In this document: positions 58,501 through 64,000 of the stretch, one piece after another
How the letters are laid out: every line of letters starts with the position of its first letter
How positions within the stretch are numbered: position 1 is the stretch's first letter
Assembly: GCF_001704415.2 (NCBI RefSeq)
Contig: NC_030817.1
Coordinates: 48,593,550 to 48,657,549, forward strand
From: Capra hircus
Taxonomy: Eukaryota > Chordata > Mammalia > Artiodactyla > Bovidae
Length of the DNA stretch: 64,000 bases
Reading direction: 5' to 3'
Notes under the pieces: generated by a model
Told to the model about the DNA's origin: nothing
The model's input: only the letters and a program-made list of their open reading frames with translations
Databases searched by the model: none
Position numbers and translations under genes: made by a program

Positions 58501-60758
58501 TAGATACACTGTTCTGTAGATACACAAAGGTAGATGTACATTGCTGACAGTTGTAATGAGCTCTGAGTCTATAAAATAATGGAATTCAAAGTTGCCCGGC
58601 ATTACAAATGTCTAACAGCTAGTGAGTAGATAAATGGGATGGTGTAGACACATCTACAGTGATGGACTATCATGAGCTCCTGAAACATGTAGCAACATGG
58701 ATAAATCTCACAAACATCGTAGTAAGTGAAAGATGCATAAGATGGCATACTGTATGATTCCACTTAAACGAAATTCCTAGAAAAGGCAAAACTAGCAACA
58801 GAAAGCAGATGAGTAGTCACCTGGGGCTAAGAGTAGGTATTAGGATTAAGAACACTTTTTGTGGTGATGGAAGTGTTCTCAAACTTGACCGTGGTAGTGT
58901 CTGCACAACTGTATAAATTTACTAAAACTCATTTGTGTACTTAAAAATGGATGGATGTTATGGTATGTAAATTATACCTTAAGAAAGCTTTGTGAAAGCA
59001 AAGAAATCTCTAATCAATGTATTAAGAAGGAAAAGGCATGGAAACAGGTTTTCCAGTACATAAAATGTAAATCATCTCTAGATTCTGTAGCTCATTTGGT
59101 ACACTTAAAAGTGTTTCTTGGATGAGTGCCTGTCAGTGAATCAGAAATTCACCAGTTTCACTGCATAGAGGACAATGCGAAATGCAGTGGGAGAGACGCC
59201 CAGGGATCTCAGTTTAAGTGGCTCCAGGTGAGTGGACAGAGGATGACATATCATGGCATTATGGGATGGCATCATCAACTCAACAGACATGAGTCTGAGC
59301 AAACTCTGGGAGATGGTGAAGGACAGGGAAGTCTAACATGCTGCAGCCTATGGGGTTGCAAAGAGTTGGACACGACTGAGCAACTGAACAACAAGGTGAG
59401 TGGAGACGGCTAGACATGGGGCACTAAGTGAGAGGAAGGCTAGGGAGGGCAGTCTTCCTGTGACATCCACCTTCGTGTTGAAGGTTGATACTGACTGGGC
59501 CAAACGCACAGGTGGGTGCCCCTACCTCCTTCCTCCACACAGTGCCCATGTTCCTCTCTGGGAGCAGGGCCACCTTTTTAGATGGATCAGCCAATTCAAG
59601 GCCTTTTTGAGCCTGTGAATTCCTTTGCTGGAACCCCCATAAAAGTGAAAAAAAACCCTACTTTTCAAAATTAACACATAGGCTGCCTTTCAAAATCACA
59701 AACTGTTGGTAGAGAAAAAGTGAGGTGGCCGTGCCAAGTGGGGAAGTGGAACACGCACACACCCAAAAAGGGAGAGAATTCATAGGAACACAATTTGGAA
59801 GAAAGAGCCCAGGCAGGTGTGAAGGTGGTGGTGGTGGGGTAGTCCATAGGTGGCTAAGGGTTAGAGGAAGCTCAAGGGGCCAGGAGCCTGGACATTTACA
59901 TTTGGTTTAAAAAATAAGTGGGGACCATATAAGGAAGAGACAAACTCAAAGCAGTGAAAGTCGCTCAGTAGTATCCAACTCTTTGTGACCCCATGGACTG
60001 CAGCCCACCAGGCTCCTCTGTCCATGGGATCCTCTAGGCAAGAATACTGGAGTAGGTAGCTGTTCCCTTCTCCAGGGGATCGTCCCAACCCAGGGTTCAA
60101 ACCCACGTGAGAGTTGAGTCAGAAAGAGGATGGAGGCTGGGAGACTAAAAATCCTGAAGCTATGAAGTCTAAGCTCTAGTCAAGGTCATGGCTAGAGATG
60201 CTACTGAAGAGGCAGTGGATGGTTTGGCAGCCTGGAAAACAACAAGACTGAGGCTTACAAACTCCATCCTGGCTGCTGAGCCTGCCGACACGTGTGCACA
60301 CCCGCCCATATGACCAGCTGTTGATGTAGCTTCATGTCTGGGGCCGAAACAGCTACAAGACACATAGGCTGGGCACAGAGCAGAGGCCCCTGGATACCAC
60401 AGTCCTGATCAGTATGCAATACATCCAGCCTGCACAGCACTTCACCTGCCAAGCCTGAATGCCACCCACAGCCAACGGCACATGGGGACTTGGCTTTCTC
60501 ACTATGAGAGAGACAGTTCTCTGCATTTTGTCCTTAAAGGGCCTACCTACCCCATTCCCCTCCCCTAACCTCATCCCCCAGAGCCCAGATACTATGCTGG
60601 AGCAAACGTTCATATTCAGTGTTCCAAAAAGAAAAAAATGTTGCTGAGTCTTATATTTTAACTGAGACTTGAGGAGAGGGGCTAAAACTTACCACAGGAA
60701 GTGTAGGCTGTTCCTCAAAAGTATAGGCTTGCAAGCTGCCTCTTCTGCTGGAATGATT
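27521..60758 (-). CDS. NEDD4: NEDD4 E3 ubiquitin-protein ligase, C-terminal 581 codons in 18 exons (5' part outside window)
   Basis: NEDD4 is a cytoplasmic HECT ubiquitin ligase. Its C2 domain binds membranes, its WW domains bind PPxY motifs on substrates, and its HECT domain takes ubiquitin from an E2 on a cysteine and passes it to lysines. Exons in transcript order: 60758-60693, 57640-57521, 56308-56105, 54678-54598, 54371-54317, 54216-54158, 53115-53050, 47659-47430, 46718-46597, 37820-37750, 36273-36178, 35823-35750, 35474-35414, 31818-31759, 31673-31566, 30840-30744, 28254-28182, 27623-27521. The join is 1746 nt and stays in frame to the TAG stop. WW2 spans about residues 30-60, WW3 103-134, WW4 156-186 and HECT about 245-581, with catalytic Cys548 in AHTCF. 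MKLRRATVLEDSYRRIMG and the HECT C-terminus match NEDD4 rather than NEDD4L, as I recall both. The first visible exon starts in phase 0, so the start codon lies beyond 64000. Confidence 0.97.
28182..28254 (-). CDS. NEDD4: NEDD4 exon carrying most of the catalytic Cys codon
   Basis: 73 nt, residues 524 (part) to 548 (part). Translation includes SNGPQSFTVEQWGTPEKLPR then AHT. The exon ends in TG, and the next exon supplies the C of the active-site Cys (TG|C). Acceptor CTTGTAG and donor GTAAGC flank it. Phase 1 in and phase 2 out both match the neighbours. Confidence 0.96.
28512..28683 (-). mobile_element. BovB 3' end fragment
   Basis: Reverse BovB terminal sequence: TCAGTTCAGTCGCTCAGTCG through CATCCAGCCACCTCATCCTC. 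In the 28255-30743 intron. Confidence 0.85.
29060..29185 (-). mobile_element. Probable tRNA-derived SINE relic
   Basis: It ends in GCCAGGGAACTCCCC, resembling a reverse CHR head, and is strongly diverged. It lies in the 28255-30743 intron. Confidence 0.45.
29310..29521 (-). mobile_element. Bov-tA SINE
   Basis: The plus strand runs GTGTTAGTCGCTTAGTCATG to GCCACCAGGGAAGCC. Confidence 0.9.
30206..30563 (+). mobile_element. BovB 3' end fragment, with a short internal repeat
   Basis: It reads like the BovB ORF C-terminus (CCTTGGACTGCAAGGGGATC, TACTTTGGCCATCTAATG, AGAGGATGAGAAGG) and ends CAACTGAACAACAAACAACA. AAAGCT(G/C)(A/C)AGTACTTTG occurs twice close together near 30288 and 30310. Confidence 0.85.
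30744..30840 (-). CDS. NEDD4: NEDD4 HECT C-lobe exon
   Basis: 97 nt encoding 32 residues, AVLMMDSEKRIRLLQFVTGT followed by SRVPMNGFAELY, plus the first base of a Gly codon. This HECT C-lobe core is shared across the NEDD4 family. Acceptor TTTTATGCAG and donor GTATGG; incoming phase 0, outgoing phase 1. Confidence 0.96.
31345..31472. mobile_element. Mariner-derived MITE
   Basis: Inverted ends: left TATACTGGATTGGCCAAAAA; right, read in reverse, TATATTGGGTGGGCCAGAAA, with TA at both borders. About 128 bp with no transposase, so an internally deleted ruminant mariner. It lies 94 bp from the coding exon starting at 31566. Confidence 0.8.
31566..31673 (-). CDS. NEDD4: NEDD4 HECT exon around the N-lobe to C-lobe transition
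   Basis: 108 nt, 36 codons, LLMCGLGDVDVNDWREH to VIQWFWK (residues 456-491). Acceptor ATGTAG, donor GTAATA, phase 0 on both sides. Only 85 bp separate it from the upstream exon. It reads YSINHQ where I recall YSANHQ in human NEDD4; this may be a lineage substitution or polymorphism. Confidence 0.96.
31759..31818 (-). CDS. NEDD4: NEDD4 HECT exon (60 nt)
   Basis: 20 codons, GFFELIPQDLIKIFDENELE (residues 436-455), phase 0 on both sides. Acceptor TTCTTCTAG and donor GTAAGA. The preceding 3.6-kb intron contains most of the SINE clusters in this part of the gene. Confidence 0.96.
32258..32453 (-). mobile_element. CHR-2-type SINE with T-rich end
   Basis: A T16 run, TTTATTGAATTTGTTACAAT and the end CATCAGGGAAGTCCC give a reverse CHR copy. 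Confidence 0.8.
33312..33520 (+). mobile_element. Bov-tA SINE
   Basis: CATTGGCTCAGATGGTAAAG head, CTACCCACTCCAGTATTCTT middle, AGTCAAACACGACTGGGC tail. Confidence 0.85.
33750..33845 (+). repeat. L2-like relic
   Basis: CTCCTTGACAACAGGACC, GCATAGCACCAGACACATGG and TATTGAATAAATGAA follow the L2 3' end pattern. Confidence 0.5.
34110..34324 (+). mobile_element. Bov-tA SINE
   Basis: GGGTCTTCCCTAGTGGCCCAG head and GAGTTGGACATGACGAGTGAC tail. It directly abuts the DNA transposon at 34325. Confidence 0.85.
34325..34539. mobile_element. MER1-type hAT-Charlie element, internally deleted
   Basis: Ends CAGGAGTTCCCAACCC and, in reverse, CAGCAGACCCCAATCTTTTT. Internal GCCACACAGCAGGAGGTGG and GTGAAGCTTCATCTGC match the MER1 family as I recall it. 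About 215 bp, without transposase. Confidence 0.7.
34728..35269 (+). mobile_element. Cluster of three same-direction Bov-tA SINEs
   Basis: Copy 1 (34728-34846) is cut at CCAGTATTCC and fused to the head of copy 2 (34847-35046). Copy 3 is 35059-35269. AGTATGAAAACA occurs before copy 1 (34715), between copies 2 and 3 (35047) and after copy 3 (35270). Confidence 0.9.
35414..35474 (-). CDS. NEDD4: NEDD4 HECT exon (61 nt)
   Basis: It completes a Tyr codon, then encodes LVIQWRFVNRIQKQMAAFKE (residues 416-435). Acceptor TTCTTCTAG; donor GTATTC is a weaker than usual splice donor (T at +4, C at +6). This segment of the HECT N-lobe is highly conserved in the family. Confidence 0.95.
35750..35823 (-). 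CDS. NEDD4: NEDD4 HECT exon (74 nt)
   Basis: 24 codons, THQHELKSGGSEIVV to KNKKEYI, plus two bases of a Tyr codon (residues 391-415). Acceptor AATTTCAG, donor GTGAGT. It reads LKSGGS where I recall LKNGGS in human. Confidence 0.95.
36178..36273 (-). CDS. NEDD4: NEDD4 HECT exon (96 nt)
   Basis: 32 codons, DSEYYNSLRWILENDPTELD through DEELFGQ (residues 359-390), in the large N-lobe that docks the E2. Acceptor CCATCTAG, donor GTTTGT. It is phase 0 on both sides. It reads RFVID where I recall RFIID in human. Confidence 0.95.
36466..36589 (+). mobile_element. CHR-2-type SINE
   Basis: GGGACTTCCCTGGCAGTCCAG head, GTGTGGCCAAAAAAAAAAA tail; in the 36274-37749 intron. Confidence 0.85.
36908..37125 (+). 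mobile_element. Bov-tA SINE
   Basis: ATGGGCTTCCCACATTGCTAATGG head, CCCACTCCAGTATTTTTGCC middle, CAGACATGACTGAGGCAAC tail. Confidence 0.85.
37410..37640 (+). mobile_element. Old L1M 3' tail
   Basis: GGAATCTGGGTGGTAGATAT and CTCAAAATAAAATGTTGGGG resemble the 3' end of old mammalian L1M copies. Confidence 0.5.
37750..37820 (-). CDS. NEDD4: NEDD4 HECT exon (71 nt), downstream of the L1-filled intron
   Basis: It completes a Gly codon, then encodes FFIRPFYKMMLHKP to MESV (residues 335-358). Acceptor TTTTTTGCAAG, donor GTATGT. The intron before it (37821-46596, 8776 bp) is almost entirely nested L1 sequence. Confidence 0.95.
39582..39856 (+). mobile_element. BOV-A2 SINE inserted in the L1 5' UTR
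   Basis: A dimeric BOV-A2 (GGAGAAGGCAATGGCAATCC to TAGCAGCAGCAGC), with 10-bp target duplication ATAGACCCTG at 39572-39581 and 39857-39866. It post-dates the L1. Confidence 0.92.
40243..40680 (+). repeat. 146-bp tandem repeat, about three units, in the L1 5' UTR
   Basis: The landmark GAT(T/C)AC(T/A)GGCT(T/A)GA recurs at 40243, 40389 and 40535, exactly 146 bp apart. Each is followed by CTCTCTCC, a CCTCTATCTCC-type tract and CTTCTCTTCTCTA. The third unit is partial. Confidence 0.85.
41214..42120 (+). pseudogene. L1 ORF1 remnant (nucleic-acid-binding chaperone)
   Basis: The ATG at 41214 opens the frame but reaches a stop within about 25 codons. A later piece at 41722-41922 carries the conserved ORF1 C-terminal region (RINPRQNTPRHI...KAAREKQQITHKGIP) and ends at a stop produced by a shifted frame. 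Coiled-coil-like, Lys/Glu/Asn-rich sequence precedes it. Not translatable as one protein. Confidence 0.85.
42172..45669 (+). pseudogene. L1 ORF2 remnant (endonuclease and reverse transcriptase)
   Basis: The ATG at 42172 starts an AP-endonuclease-like N-terminus (ITLNVNGLNAP, CCLQETHL), broken by frameshifts near 42460-42680. The RT part is the longest open piece (43442-44572, 376 codons). It has the catalytic box FADD at 44264-44275 and GTRQGCPLSPLLFNLVLE upstream. It ends in a TGA within an IP-stop-LWIGR context; the same frame continues to a second nonsense codon (TAA near 44797). C-terminal pieces lie at 44999-45373 and 45442-45669. At least five lesions make it inactive. Confidence 0.9.
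46470..46517. repeat. (CA)n microsatellite
   Basis: A CA run with a few TA interruptions, within the older L1 tail. A likely polymorphic marker about 80 bp from a NEDD4 splice donor. Confidence 0.95.
46597..46718 (-). CDS. NEDD4: NEDD4 HECT exon (122 nt), donor overlapped by an old L1 target-site duplication
   Basis: It completes a Thr codon, encodes DNYTLQINPNSG through GMAVYHGKLLD (residues 295-334), and ends with the first base of a Gly codon. Acceptor CTTTACAG. The donor GTTAGT (46591-46596) lies 1 bp beyond the A-tail of an older L1 (about 46581-46589); see findings. Confidence 0.95.
46880..47285 (+). mobile_element. Old L1 3' fragment
   Basis: ACTGTATGATTCTACTTATA, AATGGTTAATGCCAGGGAATGG, TTCTGGAGGTAGACGGTGG and ATTTCACTATAACTTTTAA are L1M 3'-end signatures. 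In the 46719-47429 intron. Confidence 0.7.
47430..47659 (-). CDS. NEDD4: NEDD4 exon opening the HECT domain (230 nt, largest in window)
   Basis: 76 codons plus two bases of a Thr codon (residues 218-294). It runs from NDIPNKFEMKLRRATVLED through KARLWIEFDGEKGLDYGGVA to NPYYGLFEYSA. The Met inside it is not a start: the frame is open through the acceptor TTTTCAG and joins ...LKKQ of the previous exon. Donor GTAAGT. RRATVLED and MGVKRADF separate NEDD4 from NEDD4L. Confidence 0.97.
48080..48280. repeat. MIR relic
   Basis: MIR-like core: TTTACTCCTCATAACAACACTATAAACAG then TTATGGATGAAGAAACT. Diverged. Confidence 0.5.
49375..49590 (+). mobile_element. Bov-tA SINE
   Basis: GAGCTTTCCCAGTGCCTCAG head, TTCGATCCCTGGGTTGGGAA B-box region, GAGTTGGAAATGACTAAGC tail; in the 47660-53049 intron. 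Confidence 0.9.
49735..49942 (+). repeat. MIR SINE relic
   Basis: Full-length-like MIR order: GTTCTGGAGTCAGGTGACC, TTACCTCATCTATAAAATAGGGA, CAGTGCCTGGCACACAGTG. Confidence 0.8.
50280..50540 (+). repeat. MIR SINE relic with internal duplication
   Basis: MIR pattern ending GCCTAGTATGTGGTCAGAACTC. ATAATAATAGTCC(T/C)TTCATTA occurs twice, near 50404 and 50437. Confidence 0.7.
51075..51405 (+). mobile_element. CHR-1-type long tRNA-derived SINE
   Basis: GGGCTTCCTTGGGGGCTCAG head, TGTGCTCTAGAGCCCAGGAA and GCAACGAAGACCCAGCGCAG body, ending in a (GA)n run. The GC-rich, repetitive body gives a spurious plus-strand frame (51241-51474). Confidence 0.8.
51480..52380 (+). mobile_element. BovB LINE, 3' part, with uninterrupted ORF C-terminus
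   Basis: A frame of 302 codons (51461-52369) opens upstream of the element and reads without a stop through the last third of the BovB polyprotein. It has the RT box YADDT (51597-51611), then GRKVMTNLDSIFKDRD, a Cys/Trp-rich part (GCESWTV, WCWRRLLRIPW), and the terminal REAWRAAIHGVAKSRTRLSD. The 5' two thirds, with the endonuclease, are missing, so it is not autonomous. The 184-codon minus frame 51703-52257 is its antisense. Confidence 0.9.
52381..53049. other. Unassigned intron sequence
   Basis: AT-rich NEDD4 intron with no repeat family I can name. Confidence 0.4.
53050..53115 (-). CDS. NEDD4: NEDD4 WW4-to-HECT linker exon (66 nt)
   Basis: 22 codons, AVPYSRDYKRKYEFFRRKLK then KQ (residues 196-217). 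This basic helical linker precedes the HECT domain; in the NEDD4 family this region contributes to autoinhibition. Acceptor TTTAACTCAAG, donor GTTAGT, phase 0 on both sides. Confidence 0.95.
54158..54216 (-). CDS. NEDD4: NEDD4 WW4 exon, second half (59 nt)
   Basis: It completes an Asn codon, then encodes SKKTQWEDPRLQHVAITGP (residues 177-195), with the second Trp (182) and the closing Pro (185) of WW4. Acceptor TTTCTTCAG, donor GTAAGT. I recall HNIKRTQW and RLENVAI in human at the corresponding sites. Confidence 0.95.
54317..54371 (-). CDS. NEDD4: NEDD4 WW4 exon, first half (55 nt)
   Basis: 18 codons, PGWEERTHTDGRIFYINH, plus one base of Asn (residues 158-175), with the first WW4 Trp (160) and the aromatic core FYINH. 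Acceptor CATTATAG, donor GTATGT. The intron dividing WW4 is only 100 bp. Confidence 0.95.
54598..54678 (-). CDS. NEDD4: NEDD4 exon between WW3 and WW4 (81 nt)
   Basis: 27 codons, EDPRLKIPAHLRGKTS to DLGPLP (residues 131-157). It supplies the closing Pro of WW3 (133) and the first Pro of WW4. Acceptor CCAAAAAAG (A-rich just before AG), donor GTAAGT. Phase 0 on both sides. Confidence 0.95.
54853..54970 (+). mobile_element. CHR-2-type SINE
   Basis: GGGACCCTGGCAATCCAGTGG head, GGGTTCGATTCCTGACTGGG body, GGCCAAAAAAATTTTTTT tail. Confidence 0.75.
55648..55768 (+). mobile_element. CHR-2-type SINE
   Basis: AGACTTCCCTGGTAGTTAGG head and AGCTAAGATCCCACAAGCCA body; in the 54679-56104 intron. Confidence 0.75.
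55888..56012 (-). mobile_element. Bov-tA SINE, truncated
   Basis: The plus strand ends ACCACCAGGGAAGCCC, and CAGGGATCAAACCCGGGTCT is the reverse B-box region. It lies about 90 bp from the WW3 exon donor. Confidence 0.85.
56105..56308 (-). CDS. NEDD4: NEDD4 WW3 exon with Ser/Gln-rich spacer (204 nt)
   Basis: 68 codons. Residues 63-101 are a low-complexity spacer rich in Ser, Gln, Ala and Pro starting ATVETSQL. Residues 103-130 are WW3, with Trp108 in KGWEVRH and Trp130 at the exon edge (FFIDHNTKTTTW). Acceptor TGTGCTAG; donor GTAACT directly follows TGG. WW3 is generally the highest-affinity PPxY binder of NEDD4. The spacer differs from what I recall in human, as expected for an unconstrained linker. 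Confidence 0.96.
57521..57640 (-). CDS. NEDD4: NEDD4 WW2 exon (120 nt)
   Basis: 40 codons, LLPTSSGLPPGWEEKQDERG through TVQ (residues 23-62). WW2 has Trp34, the YYVDHN strand (45-50), Trp56 and Pro59. Residues 51 and 57 read Cys and Ile (HNCRTTTWIKP) where I recall Ser and Thr in human. Acceptor CACTGTAG, donor GTACCC (weak beyond GTA). Phase 0 on both sides. Confidence 0.95.
57722..57899 (-). mobile_element. CHR-type SINE
   Basis: TTTATTTATTTGGCTGTGTTGG start and CCACTGGACCACCAGGAAAG end, reversed. About 80 bp upstream of the WW2 exon acceptor. Confidence 0.8.
58060..58250. repeat. MIR relic
   Basis: CATTTTACTTACGAGAAAACTG and GGAGCTGATATTTGAACAC follow a MIR-like pattern; diverged. Confidence 0.5.
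58605..58990 (+). mobile_element. Old L1 3' fragment
   Basis: CATACTGTATGATTCCACTT, GTGGTGATGGAAGTGTTCTC, GTAAATTATACCTTAAGAAAGC: L1M 3'-end signatures. Confidence 0.7.
59225..59397 (+). mobile_element. BovB 3' end fragment
   Basis: GATGGCATCATCAACTCAAC, GAGCAAACTCTGGGAGATGG and GAGTTGGACACGACTGAGCA are the BovB 3' terminus. Confidence 0.8.
59955..60108 (-). mobile_element. Bov-tA SINE
   Basis: The plus strand runs GTGAAAGTCGCTCAGTAGTA to CCCAGGGTTCAAACCCACG; the head is missing. Confidence 0.85.
60109..60692. other. Unassigned intron sequence
   Basis: No repeat family recognised; ends at the donor of the 60693-60758 exon. Confidence 0.4.
60693..60758 (-). CDS. NEDD4: NEDD4 exon upstream of WW2 (66 nt), most 5' coding exon in window
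   Basis: 22 codons, NHSSRRGSLQAYTFEEQPTL then PV (residues 1-22). Acceptor TATATATAAG after a T-rich tract, donor GTAAGT, phase 0 on both sides. RRGSLQ is a basic-Ser motif of the kind basophilic kinases target. No further NEDD4 exon is visible up to 64000, so the WW1-proximal exons lie outside. Confidence 0.92.
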
Positions 60759-61963
60759 CTTATATATAAAAAAAGAACAATGATAACTTTAGGTCTCTGC
60801 TTTGTCTCTGAATGGCAGATAAGGTAGTGGGGTGGGTGTGATGGGGAAGAAAAATGAACACCCACTCCACCCACATGGAGACTCTCTCAGCCTTGCTCAA
60901 CACCAAACACCTTCCAAATTCCAGCTCACAATTCCCCCCCTGAGTCCTAGACTGTCTCTTGGACACCTTTTCTTGAATGTCTAACAGAGAGCCCTTTATT
61001 GTGTTCAAAACTGGACTCAGTTTTTCCCTGTCCACACCCACTCAAATCCATTCCCTCTCAGGTATTCCTTGTCTTCAGTGGGCAGCCTAGGAGGCCAGCA
61101 GCTGCCCCCCCGAGGCAGACAGCAGTCAGTCCCCTGAGTTCTCCCCTCCTGTTCCTTACAGCCAGGTCAGTCACCAGATCCTACTCATTCTATTTCTTTG
61201 CAAGCTCTCAAATGCATTTCCCTTGCACTTTAAAAAAACTTTTCAAGTTTTCATCACTTGTCACTTTGACTGTTACTGTGGCAATATCCTAACAGATTTG
61301 ACTGCTGCAAGTCTTTTTTGCTTAAATCTGCTCTCCGTACCACAAGTTGCAGCCAGAGAGTGTTCTGCAGCACAGATTTCATCACCATTCTCTCACTCAG
61401 AGCCCTTCAACGACTTCTTCCGTCAGTAGGATAAAATCTACAGTACAGAACACAATGTGAGTGAGCTTCCAGAAGAGCTCCAGTGAGCTTCCAGGGCTGA
61501 CTCCAGCCCTCTTACCTCACAAGCCACCCTCTGGACATTCAAGATTACTTGTTTCCTAGAAATCCAGTATTTTTTCTTTCCTGTGCTTATTTATGCATGC
61601 TGTTGTCACTTTCTGAAATATTTTAGTTTTGTTACTTAATGACATTAACATTTATAATATATGTAGGACTTAATTCAGAGGAGCCACTGTAGGATTGTTT
61701 ACAAGAACAAAGAACTGTAAACAATCTGAAGTCCATCAAAGAAAACTGGAGAAACAGCTTAAAGTTACTTGCACAAGGGAATGATGTCTGATTATTTTGT
61801 TGGTAGTGGTTATAAAAAGAGCACCTCTATATTAACTGAAATGGTCCAATGCCTATGATACAGTACATAAAAAAGTTACCAAAAAGTGTGTGCAAGATGA
61901 TCTCAGGCTAAAAAACTGATATACAAATATGTGTGCATGCATCTTCAGAAAATGTTTAAGACT
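60759..61963. other. Unassigned intron sequence
   Basis: NEDD4 intron upstream of the first visible exon. No further exon found. Parts of 61700-61960 may be old LINE sequence. Confidence 0.4.
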
Positions 61964-61978
61964 ATATATGCCAAACCA

Positions 61979-63130
61979 CTTATACCCTGAGAAAACTATT
62001 AACTGAAAAAGATACATGTACCCCACTGTTCACTGCAGCACCACTGACAATGGTAGGATGTGGAAGCAACCTAGATGTCTGACAGATGAATGGATAAAGA
62101 AGCTGCGGTACATATATGTAATGAAGTATTATTCAGCCATAAAAGGAATGCATTTGAGACAGTTCTAACGAGGTGGATGAACCTAGAGCCTACTATACAG
62201 AGTGAAGTAAGTCAGAAAGAGAAATACAAATATTGAATATTAACATGTATACATGGAAATCTAGAAAAATGGTACTGATGAACCTATTTGCAAGGCACCA
62301 CAGAGAAGCACACATAGAGAGCAGACTTGTGGACATGAGGAGCAGGGGGAAGGAGAGGGTGGGACAAATGGAGAGAGTGGCATGGAAACATACACTATCA
62401 TATATCTAACAGACAGCCAGTGGGATTTTGCTGTATGATTCAGGGATCAAACTGGTATTCTGTGACAACTGGGGAGGGGATGAAATGGGAGGTGGGAGGG
62501 AATTTCAAGAGGAATGGGACATATGTATACCTATGACTGATTCATGTTGATATATGGCAGAAATCAACACAATATTGTAAAGCAATTACCCTTCAATTAG
62601 AAATAAATAAAAAACAAAAAAAAAAGATATGGTGCGTGTGTGTGTGTGTGTATGCGTGTGTGTGTGTGTGTACACACATGATGAAATATTACTCAACCAT
62701 AAAAAAGAATGAAATAATGCCATTTGCAGCAACATGGACAGACCTAGAGATTATAAAAGAGAAAAAAACCGTATGATATTGCTTACACATGGAATTTAAA
62801 ATACAACACAAATGAACTTATCGACAAAACAGAAACAGAGTCATAAACATAGAGAACAGACTTGTGGTTGCCAAGGGTGAGGAGAATGGGGGAGGGATGG
62901 ACAGGGAGTTTGGGATTAGCAGATGCAAACTATTAAACGTAGAATGGATAATCAAGAAGGTACTACTGTACAGTACAGGTAACTATACCCAATATCCTGT
63001 GATAAACCATAATGGAAAGAATATGAAAAGGAATGTGTGTATATACATAACTGAATCACTGTGCTGTACACCAGAAATTAACACAGCATTGTGAATCAAC
63101 TATATCTCAATAAAATAAATTCAAAAAACA
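61979..63130 (+). mobile_element. Nested L1 3' tails with (GT)n
   Basis: An outer L1 tail is flanked by the 15-bp direct repeat ATATATGCCAAACCA at 61964-61978 and 63131-63145. A second L1 tail lies within it and ends with an A-rich tract near 62604-62624. The outer copy resumes through a GT microsatellite (62632-62672) to TATCTCAATAAAATAAATTC. Neither has coding capacity. Confidence 0.8.
62632..62672. repeat. (GT)n microsatellite
   Basis: Two GT runs separated by ATGC at the junction of the nested L1 tails. Confidence 0.95.
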
Positions 63131-63254
63131 ATATATGCCAAACCATGAATGGCAACTGATGGAGCATATGTCAGAGGTAAGACAGAAAACTTGATTTTTA
63201 TTTTATACACCTCAGTACTGTTTCATTTTTAACCATGACCATATAATTAAAAAT

Positions 63255-63580
63255 AATAAATTAACCTTTTTGAATTAATATTCACATGGTAAGAAATTTG
63301 AAAGGTACAAAAGATATATGCTCTGCTCACCCTGTTTCTCTCTTCATAGCTGAGCAAGGTTACCTAGTTTAGTTTTCAAGAAATATGATACACATATTTA
63401 TTCTGTCATGTAAATAATTTTATAAATGGTAACACATCAAACATACTGCTCAGTACCTCAGTTTTCCACTGAGCAATATTTCTTTGTTCCATAAAACATA
63501 TGTATTCAAAGACACTTCATTCTTTTCAGTGACTGCATAGTATGCCATTGTATAGATGCCACCTATTACTTTAGTAATTA
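63255..63580 (-). mobile_element. Old L1M fragment
   Basis: The plus strand has GACTGCATAGTATGCCATTGTATAGATGCC and related reverse L1 3'-region wording. Diverged. Confidence 0.5.
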
Positions 63581-63799
63581 AAAAAATAAAAATAACAGGA
63601 GGAAAGAGAATAGGATGTCACCAGAAAATCAATATAGCTCATTCTTTAAGTCTTTGATCTTTCCCACTCCTCAAACAAAAACACGAAATGACATGGATGG
63701 AAGAAAGGAGGGGAAGGGAGCAGGCAGGCCTATCTGCTCTTGGATATTCATATAGGCATTTACATAAAACTGTCTACACTGAAGCATCATGAGAAAGGT

Positions 63800-63955
63800 G
63801 CTAAAACAGAAGTCAGCAAATTTTTCTGTTAAGGTCCAGATAGTAAGTAGTTTTTGTTGACTTTCTTGTCTCTGTCAATTTACTGTGAAAGCAGCCATGG
63901 GCAATAAATACTTAAACAGACGGGTGAACTGTATTCTAGAGATATTTTAACCAGC
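63800..63955 (+). repeat. Diverged mammalian interspersed repeat (probable hAT-type)
   Basis: GTCAGCAAATTTTTCTGTTAAGG and GTGAAAGCAGCCATGGGCAA match a common old mammalian DNA-transposon-like repeat; I cannot name the subfamily. Confidence 0.4.
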
Positions 63956-64000
63956 GTATAACCAGTATGTAGTCAGCCCTCCATATTTACTAATGGAAGG

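Noticed and set aside
60759..64000. Further NEDD4 exons (WW1 side)
   Set aside because: Scanned the minus strand for the expected WW1 and spacer coding; nothing convincing with splice sites.

Overview
The window is mammalian nuclear DNA from a ruminant, most likely a bovid. It is dense in lineage-diagnostic retroelements: BovB (RTE) LINEs, the Bov-tA/BOV-A2 SINEs they mobilise, CHR-type tRNA-derived SINEs and a long bovine-type L1. I see no prokaryotic gene, CRISPR array, phage or plasmid, so small open frames are mostly repeats or chance. Cattle, sheep and goat cannot be separated by eye.

The only protein-coding gene I can support is NEDD4, a HECT-type E3 ubiquitin ligase, on the minus strand. 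Eighteen coding exons lie between 27521 and 60758. Joined, they give 1746 nt: 581 codons plus a stop, with no frameshift, and a GT..AG intron at every junction. They encode the C-terminal part of the protein: WW2, WW3, WW4, the linker and the complete HECT domain with its catalytic cysteine. WW1, the C2 domain and the promoter lie beyond 64000. The 3' UTR probably runs from 27520 down to about 24655, ending after an AATAAA signal on the minus strand (24673-24678).

Layout. 1-24650: intergenic DNA downstream of NEDD4. It holds L1 and HAL1 fragments, MLT1-type LTRs, Bov SINEs, MIR/L2 relics and a BovB fragment (23277-24360). 24655-27520: NEDD4 3' UTR, free of young repeats. 27521-38000: HECT exons separated by SINE-rich introns. 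37821-46596: one 8.8-kb intron made almost wholly of L1. A near-complete L1 (38111 to about 46327, with target-site duplication) sits inside an older L1 tail whose own duplication overlaps a NEDD4 splice donor. 46597-60758: the remaining HECT, linker and WW exons. 60759-64000: intron with nested L1 tails.

The best observations are the L1 insertion on a splice donor with the inferred ~89-bp ancestral intron, the catalytic Cys codon split between two exons, a 146-bp tandem repeat in the L1 5' UTR, and a SINE cluster bracketed by three copies of one 12-bp flank. I found no new multi-gene system. Residue numbers below count from the first captured codon (exon 60693-60758) as 1.
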